Shown piece after piece: positions 24,318 to 32,901 of a stretch of DNA of 64,000 nucleotides. The position numbers were made by a program, and so were the translations under genes. The DNA is taken from NCBI GenBank assembly GCA_036375215.1, contig DASUSH010000097.1, positions 21,045-85,044 of the forward strand, given 5' to 3'. This DNA comes from DASUSH01 sp036375215. GTDB taxonomy: Bacteria; Actinomycetota; Thermoleophilia; Solirubrobacterales; 70-9. Each line of letters starts with the position of its first letter. Position 1 is the stretch's first letter. The notes under the pieces were generated by a model. The model saw only the letters and a program-made list of their open reading frames with translations, searched no databases and was not told where the DNA came from.

Positions 24318-25277
24318 ATGGAGCTCCTCGAGATCCCCGAGAAGATCGGCCTCTTCGTCGGCATCGCCGCCTTCGTCGGCATCGCCCTGGTCCTGCCGCT
24401 CTACGTCTCGCAGCACCGCGACATCCGCAGGCTGCGGACCTGGATGCTCCTGACGCCGGACCTCGAGGTCGCCGAGCGCGAGGCGGCCGAGGCCGCGCGG
24501 CTCACCGAGGGGGTCGCCGAGGCCCCGCCGCGGTCCGAGCCCGAGCCACGAGCGGAGCCCGCCCCCCCGGTTCCCCCGGGCGCTCCTGCCCCGTCCGCCG
24601 CGCCGGCACCGCCGCCTCCCGCGGTTCCGGGCCTCGGCACGCCGCCGGGGACGCCCGCGCCGGGCACGACCCCTGTCCCGGATACGGCCCCGAGGCGCGG
24701 GGTCACACCGGTCCCGGGCTCGACCCCCCCGCGCCCGCTGACCCCGGCGGAGCGGATCGCGCTCGACCGCCCCGCGACCGCGCGCATCACCGGCGAGCGC
24801 GCGGCGGTCGCGGCGCCCCGGCAGAACGGTGGGTTGCGCCGCTTCGTCAGGCGTCCAAGCGAGCGCGGCCTCTTCGCGATCGTCGCCGGCGTCCTGGTGC
24901 TCTCGATCGCGGTGGTCTTCGTCGTCCTGCAGTCGGGGGACGAAGGCGACCAGCCGGAGCGCCCGGCGCGGCCATCGGCCGTGGTCCCAGCGGAGGTCGA
25001 GGTCGCGGTGCTGAACGGCACCGCTACGCCGGACCTCGCCGCGAGGGTGGGCGACGACGTCGAGGCCGGCGACTTCCAGCTCGGCACCGTGACCAACTCG
25101 GAGTCCCCGTTCGAGCAGACGACCGTGATGTTCGAGCCCGGCTCCGAGGACGAGGGGCAGGCGGTGGCCCGGGAGCTCGGCGTGCAGGCGCGCGTGGTCC
25201 CGATGGACGAGGAGACCCGGGGCCTCGTGGACGGAGCCCCTGTCGCAGTGATCGCCGGCGAGGATCGCGCGCAGTAG
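24318..25277 (+). CDS. Membrane protein with LytR_C domain (2)
   Basis: 319 residues, built like the preceding protein: N-terminal helix (about 8-30), cytoplasmic Pro/Ala/Thr-rich linker of about 110 residues, second helix (LFAIVAGVLVLSIAVVFVVL), and a LytR_C-like domain with VAVLNGT. The paralogues share topology but diverge in the linker, so this is an old duplication. A GTG start of the next gene follows with no gap. Function is unknown; no catalytic residues are evident. Confidence 0.78.
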   Translation: MELLEIPEKIGLFVGIAAFVGIALVLPLYVSQHRDIRRLRTWMLLTPDLEVAEREAAEAARLTEGVAEAPPRSEPEPRAEPAPPVPPGAPAPSAAPAPPPPAVPGLGTPPGTPAPGTTPVPDTAPRRGVTPVPGSTPPRPLTPAERIALDRPATARITGERAAVAAPRQNGGLRRFVRRPSERGLFAIVAGVLVLSIAVVFVVLQSGDEGDQPERPARPSAVVPAEVEVAVLNGTATPDLAARVGDDVEAGDFQLGTVTNSESPFEQTTVMFEPGSEDEGQAVARELGVQARVVPMDEETRGLVDGAPVAVIAGEDRAQ

Positions 25278-25682
25278 GTGAGCCCGCGCGGCAGGTTCGT
25301 AGCGCCGCTCCTGTTCGCCGCCATCGTCGTGGCGACGCTCGCGGTCCTCGTCCTCTCGCAGACCGCCCGCACCCAGCTCGTCGTCGACCAGATCGAGCTC
25401 ACGAACATCGTCCGGCCCGCCGAGGGCGAGCACGCCAAGATCGAGTTCCGCCTCACCGAGGACGAGGCGAGCGGGACGGTCGAGGTGGTCGACGCCGACG
25501 ACGAGACCGTCGAGGTGCTCGCCGAGGACGAGCCGCTCGGCGACTTCGAGTTCCACCGCTTCCGGTGGGACGGCGCCGGCGCGGAGCCCGGCGTCTACCG
25601 GGTTCGCGTCACCCTCGACTCGCTCGGGCGCGAGATCGTCCTCCCCGAGCAGATCGTCCTGAAGCCCGGGCGCGATGGCTGA
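25278..25682 (+). CDS. Single-pass membrane protein with Ig-like extracellular domain
   Basis: 134 residues from GTG 25278, the base after the previous stop. One helix (about 9-27) anchors a predicted beta-sandwich (IEFRLTEDEASGTVEV; GVYRVRVTLDSLGREIVLP), similar in pattern to the FlgD/FixG Ig-like modules. It overlaps the next gene by 8 bp. It probably belongs with the two LytR_C proteins as an envelope component. No enzyme motifs. I do not recognise a named family. Confidence 0.7.
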   Translation: MSPRGRFVAPLLFAAIVVATLAVLVLSQTARTQLVVDQIELTNIVRPAEGEHAKIEFRLTEDEASGTVEVVDADDETVEVLAEDEPLGDFEFHRFRWDGAGAEPGVYRVRVTLDSLGREIVLPEQIVLKPGRDG

Positions 25683-27189
25683 CGTCGCGACCTGGGCGCT
25701 CGCGGTCCTCGCAACGCTCGCCGCGGGCGGCGCGCTCGTCCTCCGCGACGACCGCTCCCGCGCCGCCGCGATGGCACTCGCCCTCGCCCTCGCCGTCGCG
25801 CTGATCGCCGCCGACAGCTGGGACGATGAGCGCTTCCGCGACCTGCGCGACCACGCCGCGCTGCTCGCCGCGGCCGCGCTCGCCGGCGCGCTCGTGATCG
25901 CCGCCCTCGCGCTCGTGATCCGCCGCCACCCCGAGGCCCTGCCGCTCCTCGCGATCGCCGCGCTCCCGTTCCGAGTGCCGATCGAGTCCGGCGGCGAGAG
26001 CGCCAACCTGCTGCTGCCGCTCTACGCGGTGATCGCGGCCGGGACCGTGGCCGCGCTCGCCGGCGCCTGGACACGCCCCCGCGAGCCGGAGGCGCCGCCG
26101 GGCGCCTTCGCGCTCCGCTGGCTGCCGCTCGCCCTCGCCGGGTTCATCGTCCTGTACGCGATCCAGGGCATCCACTCCGACGACTTCTCGCAGGCGGCCT
26201 CGAACGCCGGCTTCTTCCTGGCCCCGTTCGCGGTGCTCGCCGCGCTGCTCGGCCGGGTCGAGTGGTCCGGGCGGGTGCTGCGCTACGCGCTGGCGATCGT
26301 GGTCGCCGAGGCGATCCTGTTCGCGATCGTCGCCTTCGCCGAGTACGGCATGCGGGAGCTGCTCTGGAACCCGACGATCATCGAGGCGAACGAGATCCAC
26401 GCCCACTTCCGGGTCAACTCGCTGTTCTGGGACCCGAACGTCTTCGGGCGCTACCTGGCGGTGACGATCGTGGCCGTGGTGGCCGTGATGCTCTGGCAGC
26501 GCACGCCGCGGACGGTTGCGGGCGCCGGGGGCCTCGCGCTGGTGCTGCTGGCCGCGCTCGCGACGACGCTCTCGCAGTCGAGCCTGGTGGCGCTGCTCGC
26601 CGGCCTCGCCGTGCTCGCCGGGTTGCGCTGGAGCGCGCGCTTGACGGCGGCGGTCTGCGCGGGCGCCCTCGTCGCGGCCGTGGTGGCGCTCGCGGCGAGC
26701 GGCGCCTTCGACTCGGACGCCTCGTCGCGGAAGTCGATCGACGTCGAGACGTCGGGGCGCTGGGAGCTGATCCGCGGCGGCCTCGAGATGGCCGCCGACG
26801 ACCCCGTCGCGGGGCTCGGCTCGGGCGGCTTCGAGCGGGCCTTCCAGAAGCGCTTCCGGGCCGGTGAGGAGGCGGCCGGGACCGTCTCGCACACCGAGCC
26901 GGTGACCGTGCTCGCCGAGCAGGGCGGGATCGGCTTCGCCGTCTACCTGGCCGTCGTCGCGATCGCGTTCGCGGCGCTCGCCTGCGCGATCAGGCCCTAC
27001 GCCCCCGGCCTCCCGGGCGGCGGTGGCGGCCTCGACCCGCCCGACGGGCTCGTCGTCGGGATCGCGCGGGCGACCCTGCTCGCCGCGCTCGCCGCGATGT
27101 TCGTGCACAGCCTCTCGTACGCGGCCTTCTTCACCGACCCGATCACGTGGGTCCTGCTCGCGATCGGCCTCGTCCTGGCCCGCCGCTGA
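25675..27189 (+). CDS. O-antigen ligase/polymerase family membrane protein (Wzy/WaaL-like)
   Basis: 504 residues with about 12 membrane helices and a periplasmic-type loop before SGRWELIRGGLEMAADDPVAGLGSGGF, the Wzy_C/WaaL signature. A loop His (VSHTEPVTVLAEQGGIG) matches the conserved catalytic region of this family. It likely polymerises lipid-linked repeat units, or ligates glycan. A TGATG overlap joins it to the flippase gene. Ligase versus polymerase cannot be decided from sequence; no LPS is expected in this phylum, so polymerase is favoured. Confidence 0.85.
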   Translation: MADVATWALAVLATLAAGGALVLRDDRSRAAAMALALALAVALIAADSWDDERFRDLRDHAALLAAAALAGALVIAALALVIRRHPEALPLLAIAALPFRVPIESGGESANLLLPLYAVIAAGTVAALAGAWTRPREPEAPPGAFALRWLPLALAGFIVLYAIQGIHSDDFSQAASNAGFFLAPFAVLAALLGRVEWSGRVLRYALAIVVAEAILFAIVAFAEYGMRELLWNPTIIEANEIHAHFRVNSLFWDPNVFGRYLAVTIVAVVAVMLWQRTPRTVAGAGGLALVLLAALATTLSQSSLVALLAGLAVLAGLRWSARLTAAVCAGALVAAVVALAASGAFDSDASSRKSIDVETSGRWELIRGGLEMAADDPVAGLGSGGFERAFQKRFRAGEEAAGTVSHTEPVTVLAEQGGIGFAVYLAVVAIAFAALACAIRPYAPGLPGGGGGLDPPDGLVVGIARATLLAALAAMFVHSLSYAAFFTDPITWVLLAIGLVLARR

Positions 27190-28712
27190 TGTTCGACTAC
27201 CTGCGCAGGCTCGCCACGACGGGCGCCGCCTACACGGCCTCGAGCGTGCTCTCGAAGCTGATCGCGGTCGCGCTGCTGCCGCTCTACACGCGCTACCTGA
27301 CCCCGGCGGACTACGGCGCCGCGGAGGTGATGGTGGTCGGCGTGATCGCGACCTCGATCGTGATCCGGCTCGGGGTGATCGAGGCCCTGATGCGCTTCTA
27401 CTACCTCGCCGGCGAGGACCGCGAGCAGGTCGTGAAGACCGGCTTCGCCTCGCTCTTCTGGACGACCACCGCCGGTGCGCTCATCGCCCTGCCGTTCGCC
27501 GAGCCGATCTCCGAGGCGCTGCTCGACAGCTCGCAGCCGGACCTCGTCAGGATCGCGATCGGCGGCCTGTGGATCTTCACGCTCTACGAGTACCTCGTCG
27601 CCCTTTTCCGCCTCGACGAGCGGGCGAAGGCGTACTTCGTGTTCACGATGGCGAACGTCCTGCTCGCGATCCCGCTGACCGTGTGGCTGGTGGTCGTCGA
27701 GGAGGAGGGGGCGCGAGGGCTCCTGCTCGGCACCTACGGCGGCGGCGTCCCCTTCCTCGCCTACCTGGTCTGGGAGCAGCGCCGCCGGCTCGCGCTCGTC
27801 CCCGACCTCGGCATGCTCCGGCGGATGTTCCGGTTCGGCCTGCCGACGATGCCGGCGGAGCTCTCGCTCTACTCGCTGCAGTTCATCGACCGGATCATCC
27901 TCGTCCGCCTCGCCGGGCTCGCCGAGGCCGGCCTCTACGCGCTTGCGATCCGCTTCGCGCAGGGGGTGAACGTCCTCGTCCGCGGCTTCCAGCTCGCCTG
28001 GCCGCCGCTCGCGTACTCGGTCACGGACGACGACGAGGCGAAGCGGGTCTACGCCCTGATCGTGACCTGGTTCCTCGCCGTCTGTGCGTTCATGGTCGTC
28101 GGCTTCTGGCTGCTCGCGCGGTGGATCGTCCGCATCCTCGCCGCGCCCGAGTTCTTCGACTCCTTCGAGGCGATCGGCCTGCTGGCCACAGGGGTGACGC
28201 TCTACGCCCTCTACCTCGTGCTCGTCGTCATCCTCGGCCGCACCGACCGCACGGAGTTCAACCTGCCCGCGACCGGGGTCGCGACCGTCGCCAACATCGG
28301 CCTCAACCTCGCCCTGATCCCGCCGCTCGGGATCGTCGGTGCCGGCCTCGCCCTCGTCGGCTCCTACATCGTCGTCCTCGGGCTGATGTACGCGTTCACG
28401 CAGCGGCTCTTCCCGGTCCCGTACGAGTGGGGCCGGCTGGCGCTCGCGGTGGGCGTCGCGGCGGCGCTGGTCGCGGGCGGCGACCTGCTCCTGCCGACCG
28501 AGGGGGCGATCGGCATGGTCAGCCGGACCGCGCTCTGGCTCGCCTACCCGCTGATCCTGCACCTGTTCGGCTTCCTGAGCGACGCCGAGCGCGCCCGCCT
28601 GCGCGAGCTCCGCGCCCGCGCACTCGAGATGCTGGCGGAGCGCCGCGCCCCCGGCGAGCCCGGCGCCGAGGTCTACGAGGCCGAGCGCCGCGACGAGGAC
28701 GCGCGCATCTAG
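27189..28712 (+). CDS. Polysaccharide flippase (Wzx/MATE-like MOP family)
   Basis: 507 residues with about 12 to 14 helices. The N-terminus (AYTASSVLSKLIAVALLPLYTRYLTP) and GLPTMPAELSLY-type segments are characteristic of polysaccharide-export flippases. It would translocate undecaprenyl-linked repeat units across the membrane for the polymerase encoded just upstream. The C-terminus is a charged cytoplasmic tail rich in Arg and Glu. Start at ATG 27189, overlapping the preceding stop by one base. The stop interlocks with the lipoprotein gene stop in CTAG (28709-28712). Confidence 0.9.
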   Translation: MFDYLRRLATTGAAYTASSVLSKLIAVALLPLYTRYLTPADYGAAEVMVVGVIATSIVIRLGVIEALMRFYYLAGEDREQVVKTGFASLFWTTTAGALIALPFAEPISEALLDSSQPDLVRIAIGGLWIFTLYEYLVALFRLDERAKAYFVFTMANVLLAIPLTVWLVVVEEEGARGLLLGTYGGGVPFLAYLVWEQRRRLALVPDLGMLRRMFRFGLPTMPAELSLYSLQFIDRIILVRLAGLAEAGLYALAIRFAQGVNVLVRGFQLAWPPLAYSVTDDDEAKRVYALIVTWFLAVCAFMVVGFWLLARWIVRILAAPEFFDSFEAIGLLATGVTLYALYLVLVVILGRTDRTEFNLPATGVATVANIGLNLALIPPLGIVGAGLALVGSYIVVLGLMYAFTQRLFPVPYEWGRLALAVGVAAALVAGGDLLLPTEGAIGMVSRTALWLAYPLILHLFGFLSDAERARLRELRARALEMLAERRAPGEPGAEVYEAERRDEDARI

Positions 28713-29050
28713 CCGAAGCCGAGTACCCGCACGACCTCGTCGTCGCGGACCGCCACCGTGATCCGCGAGGGGTCGTATTCGCGCGTCTGCACCTGGCCCA
28801 CGCCGTCGATCTCGCCCGCCTCGACGCGGCAGCCGCCCGCCGCGGCGAGGTCCTGGGCCGCCGCGAGGGTCTCCCCGACCAGGGCGTGCTCGGCGCGTTC
28901 GCGGTAGGCGTCGTCGCCGGAGCGCCCGAGCTCGGGGCATATCCGGGCGACCCGGCCGGGCTCGGACTCGGGCGCGGAGGTCTCGGCTTCGCCGCAGCCG
29001 GCGAGGCCGGCGACCAGGGCGATCAGGGCAGCGGCGATCGTGGGACGCAT
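28709..29050 (-). CDS. Small putative lipoprotein
   Basis: 113 residues. The signal peptide MRPTIAAALIALVAGLAGC ends in a lipobox Cys. The mature part of about 95 residues has two further Cys (ICPELG and GGCRVEAG), which could form a disulfide, and a C-terminal beta-strand pattern (RITVAVRDDEVVRVLGFG). It starts 7 bp after the glycosyltransferase stop, so both are likely co-transcribed. I recognise no family. Its stop interlocks with that of the flippase gene. Confidence 0.7.
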   Translation of the reverse strand: MRPTIAAALIALVAGLAGCGEAETSAPESEPGRVARICPELGRSGDDAYRERAEHALVGETLAAAQDLAAAGGCRVEAGEIDGVGQVQTREYDPSRITVAVRDDEVVRVLGFG

Positions 29051-29057
29051 ACCGGCA

Positions 29058-30026
29058 CTACGGCGCGGCGGCCGATGCGTCACGAGCGGCGCGGTTCCAC
29101 TCCGCCGCCGCCTCGGCGAGCCCCTCGCCGCGCCCCGGCCGCATCGCCTGGCGGGCGTGCAGCATGTACCAGCCCGCGTCGTGGCCCGGAAGGACGCCGG
29201 CCGCCAGCGCGCGGAGCAGGTAGGGAAGCGCGGACAGCGGGCGGGCGGGGAGGGCGAGCCAGCGGTGGTGCTTTCGCATGTAGCGGTCCCGGTTGCGGTG
29301 GAACTCGACGACCCGGCGCGAGCCGGCCGACCGGTCCGTGGCGAGCTGCTCGTGGTGGATCGCCTTCGCCCGCGGCGCGAACACCGTCGACCAGCCCGCG
29401 TCGCGGAGGCGCTTGCAGAAGTCGGTCTCGTCGGAGTAGACGAAGAACTCCGGGTCGAGGTAGCCGACCGCCGCCGCGGCCTCGCGGCGGACGAGCATCG
29501 CGGACGACTGCACCCAACCGACCCGGCGGACACGCTCGCCGCGACTCTCGACGGTGAGCAGCCGGTGCAGGAAGAGGACGCCGGCGATCAGCGTGAGGAG
29601 CCCGGGCAGCCTCCAGGCGCACGGCTGCGGGGAGCCGTCGGGGGAGAGCAGGCGGGCGCCGGCGGCTCCGGCGTCGGGGTTCGCGCGCATCGCGGCGAGC
29701 AGCTCGTCGACCGCCTTCGGCTGCAGCTCGGAGTCCTCGTTGAGGAGCAGGCAGAGCGGCGCCCGCGCGCGCTCGAGCAGGACCGAATCGTTCTCCGCCT
29801 TGCCGCGGCGCCCCTCGCTCTCGATCAGCTCGATCGGGCGGGGACCGCCCCGGGTTCCGATCCATTCACGCACGGCCGCGGCCGATCCGTCGTCCGAGGC
29901 GTTGTCCAGGACGAGGATCTCGTGCTCGACCTTCGCCGGGTGGGTTTCGCGGATCGCGTCGAGGCAGGCGAGCAGATGCTCGCGCCCGTTGGTGTTGACG
30001 ATGCAGTAGGAGAGGGCGGGCGCCAC
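29058..30026 (-). CDS. Family 2 glycosyltransferase (rhamnosyltransferase-like)
   Basis: 322 residues from GTG 30026. GT-A fold: nucleotide-binding start (YCIVNTNGREHLLACLDAI), VLDNASDDGS, the metal-site region NEDSEL, and FVYSDETDFCKRLRDAGW, typical of the rhamnosyltransferase-like GT2 branch. Cytosolic with an amphipathic C-terminus (LSALPYLLRALAAGVL). It transfers a sugar to the growing repeat unit; donor unknown. It is on the strand opposite to the rest of the locus and diverges from the GT4 gene, the two starts being 24 bp apart. Confidence 0.9.
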   Translation of the reverse strand: MAPALSYCIVNTNGREHLLACLDAIRETHPAKVEHEILVLDNASDDGSAAAVREWIGTRGGPRPIELIESEGRRGKAENDSVLLERARAPLCLLLNEDSELQPKAVDELLAAMRANPDAGAAGARLLSPDGSPQPCAWRLPGLLTLIAGVLFLHRLLTVESRGERVRRVGWVQSSAMLVRREAAAAVGYLDPEFFVYSDETDFCKRLRDAGWSTVFAPRAKAIHHEQLATDRSAGSRRVVEFHRNRDRYMRKHHRWLALPARPLSALPYLLRALAAGVLPGHDAGWYMLHARQAMRPGRGEGLAEAAAEWNRAARDASAAAP

Positions 30027-30050
30027 GGGCCGATCACGATAATCGCGCGC

Positions 30051-31151
30051 ATGAAGGTTCAGCTCCTCGACCCGTCGGCGTTCACGCCCCCCTACGACCA
30101 CGCCCTGAGCGCGGCGCTCGCCCGCGCCGGCGCCGACGTCGAGCTCGTCACCAGCCGATTCCTCTACGGGCCGGTGCCGCGGGAGGACGGCTACCGGGTC
30201 ACCGAGGCCTTCTATCGCCGCACCGCTGCCCGCGGGCTCGAGGCGCGCGGGCGGCGGGCGCTGAAGCTGGCCGAGCACGTCCCGGACATGATCCGCGCCC
30301 GTTCGCTCACCGCCGCCGCCGACGTCGTCCACTGGCAGTGGGTGACCGTGCCCGGCCTCGACGCGGCGCTCCTGCCGCCGTCCCGCCCACGCGCTTACAC
30401 GGTGCATTACCCGCTGCCCTCCTCGCGCGCCGGCATCGCCCGCGAGCGCGCCCTGCTGCGGCGGATGGACGCCGTCTTCATCCACACGGAGTCCGGCGCG
30501 CGCACGCTGCGCGAGCGGATCGGGCTCGACCCGGGCCGCGTGCACGTCATCCCGCACGGCGCCTTCGACTACCTGACCCGCCTCCGCGAGGAGCCGCTCC
30601 CGCCCGAGCTCGCCGACGTCGAGGGCCCGGTCGTCCTCTGTTTCGGCCTGATCCGGCCCTACAAGGGGGTGGACGTCCTGCTCGAGGCCTTTCGCGGGCT
30701 CGAGGGCGCCGAGCTCTGGATCGTCGGCATGCCGCGCATGCCGCTCGCGCCGCTCCAGGAGCTCGCGGCGCGCTGCCGGGTGAAGGTGCGCTTCGTCCCT
30801 CGCTTCGTCACCGATCCGGAGATCCCCTCCTTCTTCCGCCGCGCCGACGTCGTCGTCCTCCCGCACCGCGAGATCGAGCAGTCCGGTGTGCTGTACACGG
30901 CGCTCGCCTTCGGCAAGCCCATCGTCGCGAGCGCCGTCGGCGGCTTCGCGGACGTCGGCGAGGCGGGTGGAGCCGCGCTCGTCCCGGCCGGGGACGCGGG
31001 CGCCCTGCGAACCGAGCTCGACCGCCTGATCGGCGACGCTCCCGCCCGCCGCGCCCTCGGCGAAGCGGCCGCCGGGCTCGCCGCGAGCGCCTACTCGTGG
31101 GACTCGATCGCCGAGCGGACGCTCGCGATCTACCGCGATCTGCTCGCCTGA
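30051..31151 (+). CDS. Family 4 glycosyltransferase
   Basis: 366 residues with a GT-B fold. The C-terminal Rossmann domain has the nucleotide-sugar motif (LCFGLIRPYKGVDVLLEAF) and the retaining-enzyme segment HREIEQSGVLYTALAFGKPI, with conserved Glu. The N-terminal acceptor domain contains VVHWQW, common in exopolysaccharide GT4 enzymes. It adds one sugar on the cytosolic face. Start at ATG 30051. Downstream GT2 begins 21 bp later. Confidence 0.92.
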   Translation: MKVQLLDPSAFTPPYDHALSAALARAGADVELVTSRFLYGPVPREDGYRVTEAFYRRTAARGLEARGRRALKLAEHVPDMIRARSLTAAADVVHWQWVTVPGLDAALLPPSRPRAYTVHYPLPSSRAGIARERALLRRMDAVFIHTESGARTLRERIGLDPGRVHVIPHGAFDYLTRLREEPLPPELADVEGPVVLCFGLIRPYKGVDVLLEAFRGLEGAELWIVGMPRMPLAPLQELAARCRVKVRFVPRFVTDPEIPSFFRRADVVVLPHREIEQSGVLYTALAFGKPIVASAVGGFADVGEAGGAALVPAGDAGALRTELDRLIGDAPARRALGEAAAGLAASAYSWDSIAERTLAIYRDLLA

Positions 31152-31172
31152 GCGCGCATACTGGCGTCTCCC

Positions 31173-32303
31173 ATGCCCGCCCTCGCCAGAGCCTTCTGGG
31201 CCGCGGTCGCGCTGCTCGTCTACACCCACGCCGGCTACCCGGCCGCGCTCCGCCTGCTCACGCGCCGCCGACCTGTCCCTTTGGGGTCAGACCCCTCAGG
31301 TGGCAGGTCGCCTCTCGTGTCGCTCGTGATCGCCGCCCATGACGAGGAGGACGTGATCGCGCGCAAGGTCGAGAACGCGCTCGCGCTCGACTGGCCGCGC
31401 GAGCGGCTGGAGATCATCGTCGCCTCGGACGGATCCACCGACGCGACGGTCGAGCGCGCCCGCGAGGCGGGCGCCGACCTGGTCCTCGAACTTCCGCGCG
31501 CCGGCAAGATCGCGACCCAGAACGCCGCCGCCGAGCGCGCCCGCGGCGATCTCCTCGCCTTCTCCGACGCGAACGCGTACTGGCGGCCGGACGCCCTCGG
31601 GCGCCTGGTGGCCCGCTTCGCCGACCCGGAGGTCGGCTACGTCTGCGGCCAGGCCGGCTTCCTCGACGCCGAGGGCTCGAACCAGGAGGGCGCCTACTGG
31701 CGCTACGAGATGAAGGTGCGCGAGCTCGAGTCCGGGCTCGCGGGGGTGACCGCCGGCAACGGCGCGATCTACGCGGTGCGCCGCGACGCCTACCTGCCGC
31801 TCGGCCCGTCGCGCAGCCACGACCTCTCGTTCCCGTTCATGCTCACCAAGCGCGGCTGGCGCTGCCTGTACGAGCCGGAGGCGGTCGCCGAGGAGAAGCT
31901 GGTGCCGACGCTCGAGGGCGAGTTCGACCGCAAGCGGCGGATGATGCGCGGCCTCTGGGACATCGTCGTGCGCGACGGCATGGTCTCGCCGCGCGGCTAC
32001 CCGGCGCTCTACGGGTTCGAGATCGCCTCGCACCGGCTGCTCCGGTACGCGTCCCCGATCCTGCACGTCGTCGCCTTCGCCGCCAACCTCGGCCTGCTCG
32101 GGCGCGGGCGGATCTACCGCCTCGCCCTGGCCGTCCAGCTCGCGGTGCTCGGCGCCGCGCTCACCGCCGGCCCCGCCTCGTCGCGGGTCGCGCTCGTCTG
32201 CCGCTACTACGTGTTCGTCACCGCCTCGATCGCCGCGGGCTGCTGGGACCGCTGGCGCCAGGGCCCGCCCGCGGCCTGGCGGAAGCCGGAGGGGACGAGG
32301 TGA
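31173..32303 (+). CDS. Membrane glycosyltransferase family 2, carrying a repeat insertion
   Basis: 376 residues. An N-terminal hydrophobic segment (about 6-29) is followed by a GT-A domain: SLVIAAHDEEDVI, VASDGSTDAT, FSDANAYW (metal site), and VTAGNGAIYAVRRDAY with the processive-type KRRMMRGLWD region. Two or three C-terminal helices follow. Residues 33-46 (RPVPLGSDPSGGRS) are encoded by the 40-bp palindromic repeat at 31270-31309, in the linker between the membrane segment and the catalytic domain. The reading frame is intact, so the insertion seems tolerated. Confidence 0.9.
   Translation: MPALARAFWAAVALLVYTHAGYPAALRLLTRRRPVPLGSDPSGGRSPLVSLVIAAHDEEDVIARKVENALALDWPRERLEIIVASDGSTDATVERAREAGADLVLELPRAGKIATQNAAAERARGDLLAFSDANAYWRPDALGRLVARFADPEVGYVCGQAGFLDAEGSNQEGAYWRYEMKVRELESGLAGVTAGNGAIYAVRRDAYLPLGPSRSHDLSFPFMLTKRGWRCLYEPEAVAEEKLVPTLEGEFDRKRRMMRGLWDIVVRDGMVSPRGYPALYGFEIASHRLLRYASPILHVVAFAANLGLLGRGRIYRLALAVQLAVLGAALTAGPASSRVALVCRYYVFVTASIAAGCWDRWRQGPPAAWRKPEGTR
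31270..31309 (+). repeat. 40-bp palindromic repeat element, copy 2 (inside a CDS)
   Basis: The same element as 14626-14665, inverted, 39 of 40 bases identical. Core GGGGTCAGACCCC is at 31283-31295, with outer arms GACCTG and CAGGTC. It lies in frame within the glycosyltransferase gene and codes for a 14-residue linker with no counterpart in the neighbouring glycosyltransferases. Confidence 0.85.
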
Positions 32304-32304
32304 G

Positions 32305-32901
32305 ATGAGCCGCGCCTTCGACGTCGCGGCGGCGGCGCTCGCCCTAATCGTCTCCGCGCCGCTCCAGATCGCGATCGCGATCGCGATCAGGCTCGACTCG
32401 CGCGGGCCCGCGATCTACCGCCAGCGCCGCGTCGGCCTCGGGGGCGCCGAGTTCGACCTGCTCAAGTTCCGCACGATGCGCCCGGGCTCCGACCCGGTCG
32501 GGATCGGCACCGCGGTCGAGTCCGGCGACCCCCGCGTGACTCGGCTCGGCCGCGTCCTGCGCCGGCTCTCGCTCGACGAGCTCCCCAACCTGGTGAACGT
32601 CCTGAGCGGCGAGATGGCGATCGTCGGGCCGCGGCCGACGATCCCGGCCCAGGTCGAGCTCTACACCGAGCGCCAGCGGCGCCGGCTCGAGGTCAAGCCG
32701 GGCCTCACCGGCTGGGCACAGGTCTCGGGGCACGTCGCGATCCCCTGGGACGAGCGGATCGAGCTCGACGTCTGGTACGTGGAGCACCGCTCGGCGCGGC
32801 TGGACCTGCGGATCCTGGGCCGCACCGTGAAGCAGATACTGCTCGGCCACGGCCTCGGCGGTGAGGCGTCATCTAGGGTGCCGCGCGAATGGGAGAAGTA
32901 G
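32305..32901 (+). CDS. Initiating sugar-phosphate transferase (bacterial sugar transferase family)
   Basis: 198 residues, the PglC-like minimal form: one N-terminal membrane helix (AFDVAAAALALIVSAPLQIA), then the catalytic core with RQRRVGLGG, FKFRTM-like LLKFRTM, LSLDELPNLVNVL, MAIVGPRP and KPGLTGWAQVSG. It links the first sugar phosphate to undecaprenyl phosphate and so begins each repeat unit. Only one base separates it from the GT2 gene. The absence of the long N-terminal domain seen in WbaP/WcaJ marks it as a small monotopic enzyme. Confidence 0.93.
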   Translation: MSRAFDVAAAALALIVSAPLQIAIAIAIRLDSRGPAIYRQRRVGLGGAEFDLLKFRTMRPGSDPVGIGTAVESGDPRVTRLGRVLRRLSLDELPNLVNVLSGEMAIVGPRPTIPAQVELYTERQRRRLEVKPGLTGWAQVSGHVAIPWDERIELDVWYVEHRSARLDLRILGRTVKQILLGHGLGGEASSRVPREWEK

